Shown here one piece after another: positions 51,801-59,199 of a stretch of 64,000 bases of DNA (positions within the stretch are counted from its first letter, which is position 1; each line of letters opens with the position of its first letter). The position numbers were made by a program, and so were the translations under genes. The stretch is from Lethocerus indicus (taxonomy: Eukaryota > Arthropoda > Insecta > Hemiptera > Belostomatidae): positions 5,560,604-5,624,603 of the forward strand of contig JACDQD010000011.1 of the NCBI GenBank assembly GCA_019843655.1. Reading direction: 5' to 3'. Below the pieces are notes generated by a model, which worked only from the letters and a program-made list of their open reading frames with translations, was not told the origin of the DNA and searched no databases.

Positions 51801-51907
51801 ATGACTATAGGTTTGCCGAGGTCGCACCCTCCGACTAGCCTGATGCCCCATGGCTGGCTGGGGCTGTCCCTGTGAAGGGCTACCGTGAAGCCTCCTCTGG
51901 AGGGCAT
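17799..51907 (-). CDS. Zasp66: Zasp-family PDZ protein (Zasp66-like), ten coding exons
   Basis: A muscle Z-disc scaffold that binds alpha-actinin through its PDZ domain and ZM region. Coding exons in transcript order are 51907-51794, 44836-44694, 42466-42232, 23063-22914, 22418-22371, 20863-20778, 18873-18750, 18486-18466, 18307-18266 and 17891-17799. They join in phase to 351 aa. The PDZ domain is residues 7 to about 85 (PWGIRLVGG binding loop, GSPADKLVKPGDVVLQIGDY). The ZM motif is at about 231-258 (VVHKQFNSPIGLYSDQNIVD). The ZM-flanking region reads TPLVLPGAKVK and YDPSKSETYKALQDEE. The tail IQQSHTFKRLMHMVQ ends the protein with no LIM domain, which favours Zasp66 over Zasp52; the symbol is my inference. 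An in-frame TAA sits eight codons before the ATG at 51907, supporting that start. A second promoter is likely at about 28.8 kb. LIM-bearing alternative exons further left were not found. Confidence 0.85.
18266..18307 (-). CDS. Zasp66: Zasp ninth coding exon (14 codons)
   Basis: 42 bases coding RSVPHPVPGPHMHH in phase 0, between ATCAG and GTAAGT. It is a Pro/His-rich linker. Its whole-codon length allows it to be skipped. Confidence 0.62.
18466..18486 (-). CDS. Zasp66: Zasp microexon of seven codons
   Basis: 21 bases between a TTTCAG acceptor and a GTAAGT donor code KTPPAQP in phase 0. Skipping keeps the frame, so tissue-specific use is plausible. It is supported only by strong splice sites and phase. 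Confidence 0.6.
18750..18873 (-). CDS. Zasp66: Zasp seventh coding exon
   Basis: It codes 41 residues, YMKTVVYDPSKSETYKALQD followed by EELADMQEVVPIQPKVFAPT and K. The YDPSKSETYKAL segment follows the ZM motif in related proteins. The donor is GTAAGC. Confidence 0.85.
20778..20863 (-). CDS. Zasp66: Zasp sixth coding exon: ZM motif
   Basis: It codes VVHKQFNSPIGLYSDQNIVD and TINAQVGLP, the ZM motif found in ZASP, ALP and PDLIM proteins, where it supports alpha-actinin contact and Z-disc targeting. The acceptor is TTCTAG and the donor GTAAGT; the exon ends in phase 2 and joins the exon at 18873. Confidence 0.88.
22371..22418 (-). CDS. Zasp66: Zasp fifth coding exon (16 residues)
   Basis: A 48-base, phase-0 exon between TTCAG and GTTAAG coding VADQTLQKVEEEIGKQ, a likely helix. 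Its length in whole codons means it could be skipped without breaking the frame. Confidence 0.7.
22914..23063 (-). CDS. Zasp66: Zasp fourth coding exon, shared by both candidate isoforms
   Basis: Exactly 50 codons, phase 0 at both ends, between GACAG and GTATAC. It codes PYRTTPLVLPGAKVKKDSLP and PLLPDLATKHK. The TPLVLPGAKV segment is conserved in insect Zasp proteins. It follows a 19.2-kb intron, and its phase-0 start also accepts the alternative first exon at 28751-28810. Confidence 0.82.
23855..23900. repeat. (AT)n microsatellite
   Basis: 46 bases of pure alternating A and T in a Zasp intron. Confidence 0.95.
25830..26235. mobile_element. piggyBac-like MITE, copy with a nested second MITE
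   Basis: Ends CCCTCTATGGGCC and GGCCCATAGAGGG, with TTAA just outside the left end; the right flank reads TTCG, so that side is mutated or was joined to other DNA. The 406-base length exceeds the other two copies because a second MITE fragment (about 25987-26165) lies inside. piggyBac-type elements insert at TTAA and start with CCC. No transposase is encoded. Confidence 0.75.
26238..26300 (-). mobile_element. Short fragment of a Jockey-type retrotransposon end
   Basis: On the minus strand this segment resembles part of the other Jockey ends in the window (the region between the NAPRYVSNR-like motif and the terminal RRLKR). It directly abuts the right end of the MITE at 25830-26235. Confidence 0.4.
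26830..26872. repeat. (TA)n microsatellite
   Basis: 43 bases of pure alternating T and A in the large Zasp intron. Confidence 0.95.
28375..28605. repeat. Tandem pair of about 85-base repeats
   Basis: TCTACTCGTTACTAGT...CTTATTG...AGTTGTG occurs at 28385-28445 and again at 28529-28590, about 145 bases apart. It may be a local duplication. Confidence 0.6.
28751..28810 (-). CDS. Zasp66: Candidate alternative first coding exon of Zasp (PDZ-less isoform)
   Basis: In a GC-rich patch within the 19-kb intron, minus strand, ACCATGG at 28810 gives a strong initiation context. It opens 20 codons, MAAMAQRKYSGAGTESTSLW, that end exactly in phase 0 at a canonical GTAAGC donor. The next coding exon (23063-22914) also starts in phase 0, so the join makes a 207-aa protein with ZM but no PDZ. 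The frame stays open upstream to 29044, so a longer start is possible. Drosophila Zasp genes are known to use several promoters. That this exon is real is inferred from position, phase and splice site only. Confidence 0.45.
28811..29050 (-). promoter_or_regulatory. GC-rich, CpG-dense patch: possible internal Zasp promoter
   Basis: An abrupt GC-rich island in AT-rich intron DNA, with four CCCCG units at about 28899-28918 and a perfect 20-base palindrome at 28983-29002. It lies directly upstream (minus strand) of the candidate alternative first exon, as expected for an internal promoter. Confidence 0.35.
28983..29002. repeat. Perfect 20-base palindrome
   Basis: CGGTTTTCCG followed by CGGAAAACCG, in the GC-rich patch of the large intron. 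Confidence 0.9.
29124..29341. mobile_element. Second MITE family with 35-base inverted ends
   Basis: The left end, AATTGTGCCCATAATTATGA and on to 29158, is the inverse of 29307-29341 with very few mismatches. The interior is AT-rich and non-coding. A partial, inverted copy lies inside the piggyBac-like MITE at 25830-26235. The superfamily is not determined, because the target duplication is unclear. Confidence 0.7.
29400..29745 (-). mobile_element. Decayed Jockey-type non-LTR retrotransposon, 3' end
   Basis: Minus-strand translation in shifting frames gives ILDAPRYVSNRTVHND, EVAKSRFPKFHHRL and LNAA, with PRRLKRGT in a neighbouring frame. This is the C-terminus of the Jockey-clade reverse transcriptase protein. 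Frames are broken and nothing upstream remains. It is followed by a shared A/T-rich 3' segment with TTTTTGCACAATCAAC (plus strand). Confidence 0.6.
29855..29980. mobile_element. Foldback element, short copy
   Basis: The left arm CCTATTTTGTGG...CCGTAGATTTCGTGTG is answered by an inverted right arm, AAACACAAGAAATCTAC. Only the outer arms remain; the inner GCTACTGAAGATGG core is absent. Confidence 0.65.
30381..30510. repeat. Dispersed TAGTATTAG repeat, copy 1
   Basis: CACGGCGAATCTAATACTAT leads to GACCTAGTATTAGCCCCGTT; the two ends are imperfect inverse copies. The same unit recurs at 30640, 31846 and 36334. Confidence 0.65.
30640..30775. repeat. Dispersed TAGTATTAG repeat, copy 2
   Basis: TCACGGCGCATCTAATACTA leads to GACGTAGTATTAGCCCCGTG. 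It lies about 265 bases after copy 1. Confidence 0.65.
31587..32030. repeat. Duplicated block B, copy 1 (contains a TAGTATTAG unit)
   Basis: About 440 bases matching 36086-36507 in the same orientation, with few differences. Both carry TAAGTCGATCCATTCAATG, the unit at 31846-31920, and TTCTGTCTATTTCTAGACTG. Confidence 0.85.
35750..36060. repeat. Duplicated block A, copy 1
   Basis: About 310 bases repeated at 36528-36842 in the same orientation. Shared words include TATTCCAATAAGCAATTACA and TTAGATTGAAGAATGAATTT. Confidence 0.85.
36086..36507. repeat. Duplicated block B, copy 2
   Basis: A direct copy of 31587-32030. It lies between two copies of another repeat (block A), giving the order A-B-A. 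Confidence 0.85.
36528..36842. repeat. Duplicated block A, copy 2
   Basis: A direct copy of 35750-36060, separated from it by block B. The ends do not show TG/CA or a coding interior, so an LTR interpretation is not supported. Confidence 0.85.
38841..39113. repeat. 13-bp minisatellite, 21 exact-length units
   Basis: 21 tandem units of 13 bases with no insertion or deletion (273 bases), consensus CTTCGGAACAATC. Variants are layered: ACAATG units at the left, ACAAAC in the middle, CTACGG units at the right. Because 13 is not a multiple of three, all frames cycle through the same peptide, which explains the open frames on both strands. Confidence 0.97.
41491..41802. mobile_element. Foldback element, complete copy
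   Basis: 312 bases beginning CCTGTTTTGTGG and ending with CAAAACAGG, with arms of roughly 130 bases that are imperfect inverse copies. The arms contain ATACCGTAGATTTCGTG and the core GATGGCGAGCAGCC. Open frames on both strands are by-products of this structure. No transposase or reverse transcriptase is encoded. Confidence 0.8.
41903..42006. mobile_element. Foldback element, short copy
   Basis: Outer arms only: TAGATTCGTTGTGTTTTTCT answered by AGAAACACACGAAATCTACG, around a short GACCGGGGGGATC centre. It is preceded by two AAGAGGTTATA repeats. Confidence 0.65.
42232..42466 (-). CDS. Zasp66: Zasp third coding exon: linker after the PDZ domain
   Basis: 235 bases between TTGCAG and GTAAGC, phase 2 in and phase 0 out. 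It codes 78 residues of a Ser/Pro-rich linker (SSRPSSTDPSLNLPHTLPRP) followed by a conserved stretch, LSAELQEYTGPTLINPAIL, and an acidic helix ending AVVEQ. Linkers of this kind separate PDZ and ZM regions in Zasp and PDLIM proteins. Confidence 0.82.
42617..42666. mobile_element. Foldback element, left-arm remnant
   Basis: Contains TTTCTGTCTCCTCTCGCTGG and TTTGGTCTTTTGCTA, then stops where the Jockey sequence begins. Confidence 0.6.
42664..43197 (+). mobile_element. Jockey-type non-LTR retrotransposon, 5'-truncated
   Basis: The best-kept Jockey end. From 42664 the plus strand codes LLDYRSKLSLSNKLLMYNRV, LKPIWAYGIELWG and NAPPYVSNRIIHNHLKVP. The frame is interrupted once by TAA at 42943 and then continues to VRRLKRKWPRDFLTT and TGA at 43060-43062. 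A 3' tail follows, ending in AATAAATAAAAAAG. The first 42664 bases of homology start just after a foldback arm, and the 3' tail ends just before another foldback copy at 43206. It is inactive. Confidence 0.8.
43206..43491. mobile_element. Foldback element, near-complete copy
   Basis: The left arm starts TCTGTTATGTGGTCTGCGAG; the right arm ends GAAATCTCCGG. The core in the left arm, read on the minus strand, is GCTACTGAAGATAGCGAGCG. The centre carries GTCACTTTGG and ACAAGTGACAGTGAC segments shared with the copies at 41491 and 45822. Confidence 0.75.
43570..43850 (-). mobile_element. Decayed Jockey-type retrotransposon, 3' end
   Basis: On the minus strand NAPRYVSNRTVHHDLNIP is followed by a broken KISVS/ISLPPFRS stretch. 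It resembles the copies at 29400 and 55650, including the TTTTTTTGCACAAT segment. Stops and frameshifts are frequent. Confidence 0.6.
44694..44836 (-). CDS. Zasp66: Zasp second coding exon: C-terminal half of the PDZ domain
   Basis: It starts in phase 0 after a TTTCAG acceptor and codes VGSPADKLVKPGDVVLQIGD, then YDARDIRHEDAQMLFKNAGN and SIKLVIQR, the rest of a PDZ fold, ending in phase 2 at a GTTTGA donor. It lies about 7 kb from the exon carrying the first half. The junction TR-VGSP is two or three residues shorter than in related PDZ domains, so a very small extra exon may be missed. Confidence 0.85.
45748..45801. repeat. (TA)n microsatellite
   Basis: About 54 bases of alternating A and T, directly beside the truncated foldback copy at 45822-45981. 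Confidence 0.95.
45822..45981. mobile_element. Foldback element, right half
   Basis: Starts in the shared centre (AAGTGACAGTGC), continues through GCTACTGAAGATGGCGAGCA at 45882 and the outer arm, and ends at CAAAAAACAGG. The left half is replaced by a (TA)n tract. Confidence 0.7.
48537..48799. mobile_element. Foldback element, near-perfect inverted copy
   Basis: The arms match over about 120 bases, including GCCAGACCGGTTTCGGCTGC and its complement. The flanks TTTAATACTATTT and TTTAATATTATTG are similar and may be a decayed target duplication. Confidence 0.8.
51285..51480. repeat. Dispersed repeat, copy 1
   Basis: It matches 59200-59390 in the same orientation: ATATGAATGAGAAATAAAAT, then GAAATAACCTCGCCC and CTACTGCGG. 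Family unknown; no coding frame. Confidence 0.75.
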
Positions 51908-51945
51908 GGCTACCTCTTCCGCTCTTCCTTATACTCCAATTGACT
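51794..51945 (-). CDS. Zasp66: Zasp first coding exon: start codon and PDZ carboxylate-binding loop
   Basis: The exon runs from an acceptor after 51946 (CAG) to a GTAAAG donor below 51794. Translation begins at 51907 in good context (GTAGCC before ATG) after an in-frame stop, and codes 38 residues including PWGIRLVGGCDLGKPIVITR. The upstream 38 bases are 5' untranslated. PDZ groove and first strands are encoded here. Confidence 0.82.
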
Positions 51946-52716
51946 CTGTAATCACGAACAGAAACTTTAAAAACTGTGCGATAGATACAAAATAAAAAAA
52001 ATAATCCACTCGTTAATAAACTTGTAAATCAATGCTTTCATTGAGGGCCAGCGGCGGCCTGAGAATTTGTCCCCGCCCGCGGCCAAAGTTTGGACTTTGT
52101 GGGCGGTCAGACTTATTATTGATATTTGAGTTCGTTGCTAGGCGACGCGATTTTCTACTTGAATTCGGCACTAAGCCAGTGTGAATGCGGGGGACTTGGA
52201 GCGAAGAAAATTCTGCCTAGGCAGACCAGTTGAACTACTTTCGGGGATATTTTCGAAATCAATAGTCCCGCTAGTTTATATTTCAAATCGACTCGTTTCA
52301 TCGAAGAAATTTAACGATCTAAACACTGGCCTTCTTAAGCTGTATAACTAAAAAAAACATTATAAAAGTTAAATGTATCTTTCTGTAATATAAGTCGGGC
52401 TAATTTGCAAGTAGAAACGGACCGGTCTTATTTTTGTAACCAGTCTGATTGTATCATAGCAACAATGATGTCATAACATCTAAAAAGTATTATCGATTAA
52501 ATATTTACGGTGCAATCTTAGATCCGTAGGAATCGAACCATTTAGACTGCTAGTGGCTCGAGTCGATTTTCGCTGTGGGCATATTATTTACATTTTATGC
52601 AAAGTGATATATTAAAACTTTAAAATATTTCTTTGCTTTTAGAAAAAAAATTGGAAGATACTGAGAATTAACGTACAACATTTAGTTATCCCATATCTTC
52701 CGAAGTAAGATTTTAA

Positions 52717-52945
52717 CCCTCTATGGGCCCTTGTAACTTTCAGGTCACGTTTCAATTTATCGAGATTTTACCAAATAATTATAGCTTTTTTCGTGAGACG
52801 GCGGATAAATCTTAATCCTATAAAGTTGTCAAGACAACCAATATCAATATCAATTTTTTTCATTCACATATATAGGTTTATAATTGCTGATTTTTCATTC
52901 CCCCAATTTTTTTGGATTTAAAATAAAAATTCGGCCCATAGAGGG
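52717..52945. mobile_element. piggyBac-like MITE, intact copy
   Basis: 229 bases between two TTAA tetramers (52713-52716 and 52946-52949), with 13-base inverted ends CCCTCTATGGGCC and GGCCCATAGAGGG. The interior matches the copies at 25830 and 61929. It is non-coding, so it was moved by a piggyBac transposase encoded elsewhere. It sits 20 bases from the possible Zasp leader exon. Confidence 0.85.
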
Positions 52946-52965
52946 TTAAATAATAAATAATATAC

Positions 52966-53062
52966 CTGTAATTATCATTTATATTTTCATTGGGGTAGGT
53001 ACAGTTAAATTCTGTGGTTGTATTCATATCGCTGTATTTGGAGCCGCTGTGAGTCATAACTT
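52966..53062 (-). other. Possible Zasp 5' untranslated exon
   Basis: On the minus strand an open segment ends at TTACAG followed by GTATAT, a usable donor facing the acceptor of the 51945 exon. Its own ATG (53057) frame would not join the PDZ frame, so it could only be untranslated leader. This is a weak call. Confidence 0.18.
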
Positions 53063-53224
53063 AATTAAAGCGCGACAGTTTTGACATTACTGATATATTA
53101 TAGTTTTCGATTAAATTCGAAATTCCGTTCGTAGAGGTTTCGGGCGAACTTTCAAGCGGGGCCCGCTGGTTTCGGCCCTAAAAATGTCCACGCCCACTCA
53201 CACGCAGACGCATGCACACTCGTG

Positions 53225-53241
53225 CACACACACACACACAC
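53225..53241. repeat. (CA)n microsatellite
   Basis: 17 bases of CA repeat, followed by CGCG, upstream of the Zasp first coding exon. Confidence 0.9.
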
Positions 53242-54837
53242 GCGCGGACATAAATCACCAGTCGATGACTCACACACAGTTAAGTTTGTGACACAGATAT
53301 TTAGAAGGCTGTGGCTGTGGAGACCGGGGGCTGAAATTTGAGCGGTGATTCAACTCCCAACGAAGTATTCATCGTTCAATGTCACACATAATGTCGACAT
53401 TATGCGTGGAATGAATCATTCTTTCAATTCAACATGCGATAAATTAAATGGCCCATTGTACACAATATACAATGTTATAACACATCATAGTGTAAGAACT
53501 CCTTACTGATTACAACTGTGAATAATATATTCAGTTTCTTATAGTTGGACAAATAGTAGTACAACCTGAAGGACGAGCAAACGAAATGAGATGGCACGGA
53601 ATAATAATAGAAAATATAATTCCAATCAGTATAAATTTTCCGATAATTCTTCGAAAAATAAGAGACTATCCTCAAAGTTTGAGCCTGCCCAGGTTTTATT
53701 AGCGTTTATTTTATCTTACTCAATTATCAGCTGGTCTGAGAATTGAAAGGTTTAATTTCCATTTATAACCATTTCTTTTTCCAAGTCCTACAATGCTAGA
53801 ATATTATTTGGGTCACATAAATATAAGTAGGGATGACATTCAATCGATCAAATGGAAATATGAACAAACGTCACGAAAAAGTCTTGTCGCGTTAATATTT
53901 ATAAGGGAACATTCATTTTTTGATTAAAATCTAATTCATCGCTATTAATACAATCCCAGTTCAGTACCGACAGTATCAATAATTTAGAATGATATCTGCA
54001 TAGTTTATTTATTGTTTTTAATGATTGAATTTCTTGAGTGTTATATTTTAAAGTATTCACTGTTAGTGTCTGTCGTCGATGTTATAGCTCAACTTAATAT
54101 ATATATATGAAAACATAGTGAGCGTTTAGTGTTTGTAAGAACGCTTCCGGCATGTAATCATTTAGCCCGCAGTTTACCCCAACCCCCGAGAGCGATAACT
54201 TTTCGTGTAAACGGGTACAAACCTTCATTTAGGTTTTTTACCGGATATTTGGCACTGGTTTTACACTTGTCGGTGGACACATGACACGTACAGGGTCCCG
54301 GCGTAAAGTATTCGGCCATGAGAACTGCGCCGTCCTCTTGACGTCAGATCGGAATCCGACAGAAAGACGTACGACCGCTCGTATGTATATATATCTATAT
54401 ATATATTGTCTTTTTATTTAAAGAAACTATTTTTTAAAAACTCCTACGTCATAGTCGATAGTTTACTGTGCCCAAGAACCGACCATTATGCCCGGGCCTA
54501 TCGATTTCAGTCGCTCGAAATTTTGAGAATTTATGTACTATCAATAGTGTAGATCTATTTAAATATTACGTAATAAAAAATTATATTTATTTAAACAAAT
54601 TAAAAGTCTAAAAGAATTGGTTCAAATCACTTTTTAGAACCGGTAGGATAACGTATATTTTCGCGAAAAATGGCGAAAATCAGACTGTTTCCTGTAAAAC
54701 AAATAATTTAAACAGGGAGTAATTATTACTAGTTCCATTCTAGCCGACATGGCCCAGGTTTTTGACTATGGTTCTATGACGCCTGTACACGGTTATAAAA
54801 AGTTATAAAATCAATACGGAAGTAAATGTTAAATACA

Positions 54838-54893
54838 ACCAGTCGTCAGACAGTATTGAAAGCACAACTTTCACACATCCAGAAGGGAGAATG
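54838..54893. repeat. Dispersed repeat, copy 1
   Basis: ACCAGTCGTCAGACAGTATT and CCAGAAGGGAGAATG are shared with 57856-57910. Short and diverged. Confidence 0.5.
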
Positions 54894-55649
54894 AACTAAA
54901 AAAACTGGACCTGTCCCAAGAAAATGAACAATCTCAAACCACTGAAATGCCTTGAATTTCTTACGAATACCTGCTTAAAAAACGAGATGTTATACATATT
55001 CGAATTTTCGACCTTATACTTTATAACGCCGTTTCTTTGCGCCTCTCTCAATCAGTATTCCAATTTTTGTTTGTCCATTTAATAGGGTCTCTAAGAAAAT
55101 ATTTTATAAATGAAACATTAAACCGATAGTGCAACGGGCAGTCTGAACTCGACTATATATTTTTGCGCATGCGATATTCCTTTCGATTAAGAGTTTTAAA
55201 ATACACGATCCCACTCCCATAAGATATTAATAACATTTTTTAATTTCTTCAGACGTCCTTCGTTCAATATTTTAACGGGCCCACTTTAATTAGACCCCGC
55301 GGCGTTTATTTAAACCGATGCAACTGCCGGTATTTATTTCTGTTACACCCGGTAACGGCTTTTCCCCGCCGACCGCCGGCTTTAAATCGTTCCAATTTAC
55401 GTTCAATCTGCCGTATTCAATTATTTGTACACAAATCGCCTCTGTTTGCCGGTTCACCGGCGGTTACGTTAAACCCGCGTTTTAGTCCAATTACGCGCGT
55501 TCGGTCTACGCGGGGGAATGAAAAATGTTTCCTACCGCCATGAAACAGCTCAAATTCTGTTTCTTCGGAAACAAGAATTTCCTAACCGCTTTAGGTATGG
55601 CACTACAAACCAGAATTTAGTATTTTTTTTACATAGTTTACAGATTGTC

Positions 55650-55925
55650 GTTTTTACCTTTTTTTGCACAATCAACTACTTATGGTTATTAGTACAATTG
55701 TTGAGATCTCTAAGCCAGTGGCGTTTAAGCCGACGCGGGAGGGAGGATAATGGATGGGGAAGAGAGGAAAGGGACTGACCGAGTGGATTAGGATGAAGAG
55801 AAAGGCGGGAGTGGAACTTCAGGAACTGGATTTTGCGACTTCGTCGAATGTCGGTATGTTGAGGTAATTCTGGATTGTTCGGTGAGAAACATACCAGGGA
55901 GCATTAAGGACGGTACGAAGGACTT
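55650..55925 (-). mobile_element. Decayed Jockey-type retrotransposon, 3' end
   Basis: Minus strand: NAPWYVSHRTIQNYLNIPTF, then after frameshifts FLKFHSRLSLHPNPLGQSLS and RRLKRHW. This matches the Jockey reverse-transcriptase C-terminus and the same 3' segment as the 29400 copy. Confidence 0.65.
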
Positions 55926-57339
55926 TTGACTAGATACAGACTGTCTATTTATATAATTTAACGTGGTATACATGTCGAGTGTTTCACAAACAGTGCAATT
56001 TACCTTGGGACAAACTCCGGCCGCCTTGGCGGCTGAATTTTGAAATAAACTCCGTATATTTTACCGTCGCGAATGAATTGGCGATTGTATTTCAGTGTAC
56101 TTATAAATAATTCGTTCGGGTCCTACCCCTCCGCCCAACCTTGGGGACGTTTGGCTCTGCGAGTAACCGACCGTCGTATATATTTTTTATTCCCGCCCTC
56201 CTACTGTAATCCATTTTTAATTTCAGAGGAATCTAAAAAAAGACTCCGAGGAATCTCTGAGTTAATTAAACAAGGCCCGTTTATTAATACAGTTGTGAAT
56301 AGTCGGCTCGAGCACCGTACGGTTACTGTCGATTTGAAGTTTAAAAATCAGGATCAAAAAACATACTTGAACCCGGCCAACAATCTATTTTAACCTTGTC
56401 TATTGACTCTAGTGTACGGAGGGTCACGAAAAAGAATTACATATGATTATTCCACATAAAATTAATTCCACAACAAACATAATGACATGTAAATGAAAAA
56501 AACCTGTTTACCAAACGATTACTGGGGGATTTACTGGATAACATTATAATTTTAAGTTCCTTCATAAATTATAGTAACACAAGGGCAGAATAACTAAATT
56601 GCTTAGTGATATAGTGACACTGTCTAAAAATCGTGTTTACTCAAATGACGTCAGCGGTCCTGATGAGTCACAAACGTTTTTATCACATCGATGCATTAAA
56701 AACACACTGAAAATATTTATAGCCAAAAAAAGTATTTTTATTCTAGTTAGGGGTGGAATAGAAAACAGTTATCGAGGAAACCTTTCTATGGTGGATAAAG
56801 GACGAGATTCTACGGTTCAACCATTATGTGTAACAATTATTATTTGATACAGAACCGAGTGACATTAGAGTTGTACAGGTGAGAGAGTTATTGGTTCATT
56901 TAATTACACTATCAATTAACCAGGTATAGATATCTGATTATACATTTATGCTTGTTAGTGGGTTTGGACTATCAAAATTCTTGCGATCTTCTGTCGGTTG
57001 TCCATGGTTTATAACGCCTGCACTGCAGTGTTATTGCCGGAGTAGACGAAATTCCGTAGAGAAAAACGCTTGCAAGAAACTTATGTACACCTCCTTGATG
57101 TTGAATCGCGTTCGAAACCAGTTTAGAATACATATAATTATATGTATTGATGTTGGCATGACTTAAACACAGGTGTGTTTAAAAGGTCGGATGGGGAAGC
57201 CCAAGGTCGTGTCGACAATTAGCAAATTGCGCGGCTAAGCGGTTAGTAACCGGAACCTCCTAACATCATAAGTGCAGGGCGTAACGATAAATCGGGATAA
57301 ATGCACATTAAAGTTGGCAGGGTCGTGTGCCAGGGGTAG

Positions 57340-57390
57340 CGGTTAGAGGGAGGAGAGAGGGATGGAGGGAGGGAGGGAGGGAGGGTGGTA
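57340..57390. repeat. Purine-rich GGGA tract
   Basis: Irregular GGAG and GAGA units lead into tandem GGGA units at 57364-57385. Confidence 0.85.
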
Positions 57391-57855
57391 GGTAGGGGTG
57401 GGGATGGTTACACCGCCCCAGTTTTTATTTTAGAAGCGCTATGCGGAACTCTATAGCGGCGTCTTGCAACAAACCCCGCTCCCCACCCCCTCCCGTCATC
57501 CTCTTGGTGGGGGGTGTCCGATTACCGAACTACAGACGCCGATCGGTCCTTCGTAAATCCTCTTTTATAATTTCACCATTTTTCCCGGCACCATCCTGTT
57601 CTTCCTTCTGCTCCTTTTTCATCCTGTAGTCGATGGACGGTCTTGCGGCCCATCCTGGGATTGAAACACTTGAGAAAGAGTCCCAGGCGAGAGGGGACGC
57701 TCGAAGCCTGATAGAAGGACACTGTTATATCTATCTTTCAGGATTGTCCTGAAAATGCCCAGAAACGCTACTGGCGCCGACTAGAAGCCTCCACTCCCTT
57801 ATTCATCGGTGGGGAGAAACAATCGGCAATAATAACCTCCAGAAGTCAATGGTAA

Positions 57856-57910
57856 AGAACCAGTCGCCATGCAGTATTGAGAGCAAAACTTATACCAGAA
57901 GGGAGAATGT
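57856..57910. repeat. Dispersed repeat, copy 2
   Basis: ACCAGTCGCCATGCAGTATT and CCAGAAGGGAGAATG match 54838-54893 in direct orientation. Confidence 0.5.
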
Positions 57911-59199
57911 GGTCCTGCGTGGACGACATGCCCAATCTACAACCTATGAACTTGGGGCGCAGGTGTTCGCACTATGCTCTTGATGTAATTACAAAGGTTA
58001 GATACGTTGTTGCAAACGATATTGCCCCGCAAATTATTTCTTGAATAATAAATCGCTCGCGGCTGTACAGTGGCGACCGTCGAAGGTCGGAGGCCTGCAT
58101 CTTTATTTTGGATCCGAGAATTTTCCCAGACCAGCTACTGTGAAACGCTACAGCGGTACTGACCACGGAATACGGACCGAGAGGAAACAATTCTGGACCG
58201 CGTCCTTGGGACCTTATATCGGCGCAAAGTTAATAGCGTCTAGACCCGGCCGGTTAAAACGCCAGGAATCCAAGCTACGCCCGGCCTTGGTATTCGGCCT
58301 ATCCCGCGCGAAACTCGAAGGCGGGCAGTGTTAGTCGGGGCGTACCGGATAAAACGGCAAGCGCGTAACAGGATGCCGGGGAATTCCCTCTGGACCATCG
58401 CCAGAAGAGTCGAACAATTCAACGGATCTGCAGGATATTAGTCCATACTAATTCGCGATACTTTAACACGAGTGGGCAGAATTTCTGCCATCGAAAGTCA
58501 TGTTGTAGAGAAACAAAAACGCTTCGACAGAAAGCTTATCTTGTTCTGGGTTAGATCGGTTTTGGCTTCTCACCCGTCGTCAGTAACATTTCGCCGACTA
58601 ATAATTGTTTTGTTAACGAATTCATTAGCACACATCAACTTCCGGGCAGGATTTCTTATTTGTTTTATACTCCTGCAAAAATTTCTGTCTAGTGTAGACA
58701 GGATGCTTCAACGGTTATATTAGTGGCGGGATGCTACTGACGACGGCGGGAGGCTGAAACCGCCAGACAGATTTTCGCAAGAATATCGGGATTTCATGGT
58801 GGACACGCTACTGAGGACGGCGGAGAAAATAAGCGGGACCTAAACGACTCGGAATGAAGGCGTCCTCAAGAGGGTCGAACGGCGTTGGCCTTAAAGTAGG
58901 AAGGCACAAAGAGAACAAGAGATAAAATTATAATATACCAAAAATCCTGTTACGAACAAACAACAACACGTGCAAAAATATCTTTGTTCTACTAACGTGT
59001 CGGATCTCAAGAGAAAGCCGTGGGGAAGTTTTAAATAGGCGGGCGTCTCTCGGGTATGTTTGAGTGGGACTGAGCCCGGGTGGCCCGGGGACGGCCCCTC
59101 CTCCACTCCAATCGGGATGCCCCTACCCCACCATATCCCTGCCACATACTCCAACCGCCGCCTATCCATTAGGCTACAAGGGTATTTTATATATGCCTA

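Noticed and set aside
52966..53062. Coding first exon MTHSGSKYSDMN... for Zasp
   Set aside because: Joining its donor to the 51945 acceptor puts the PDZ exon out of frame, and the PDZ frame has an in-frame stop before its own ATG. At most it is untranslated leader.
56073..56393. 106-codon plus-strand frame
   Set aside because: No known domain and composition typical of chance frames; left unannotated.
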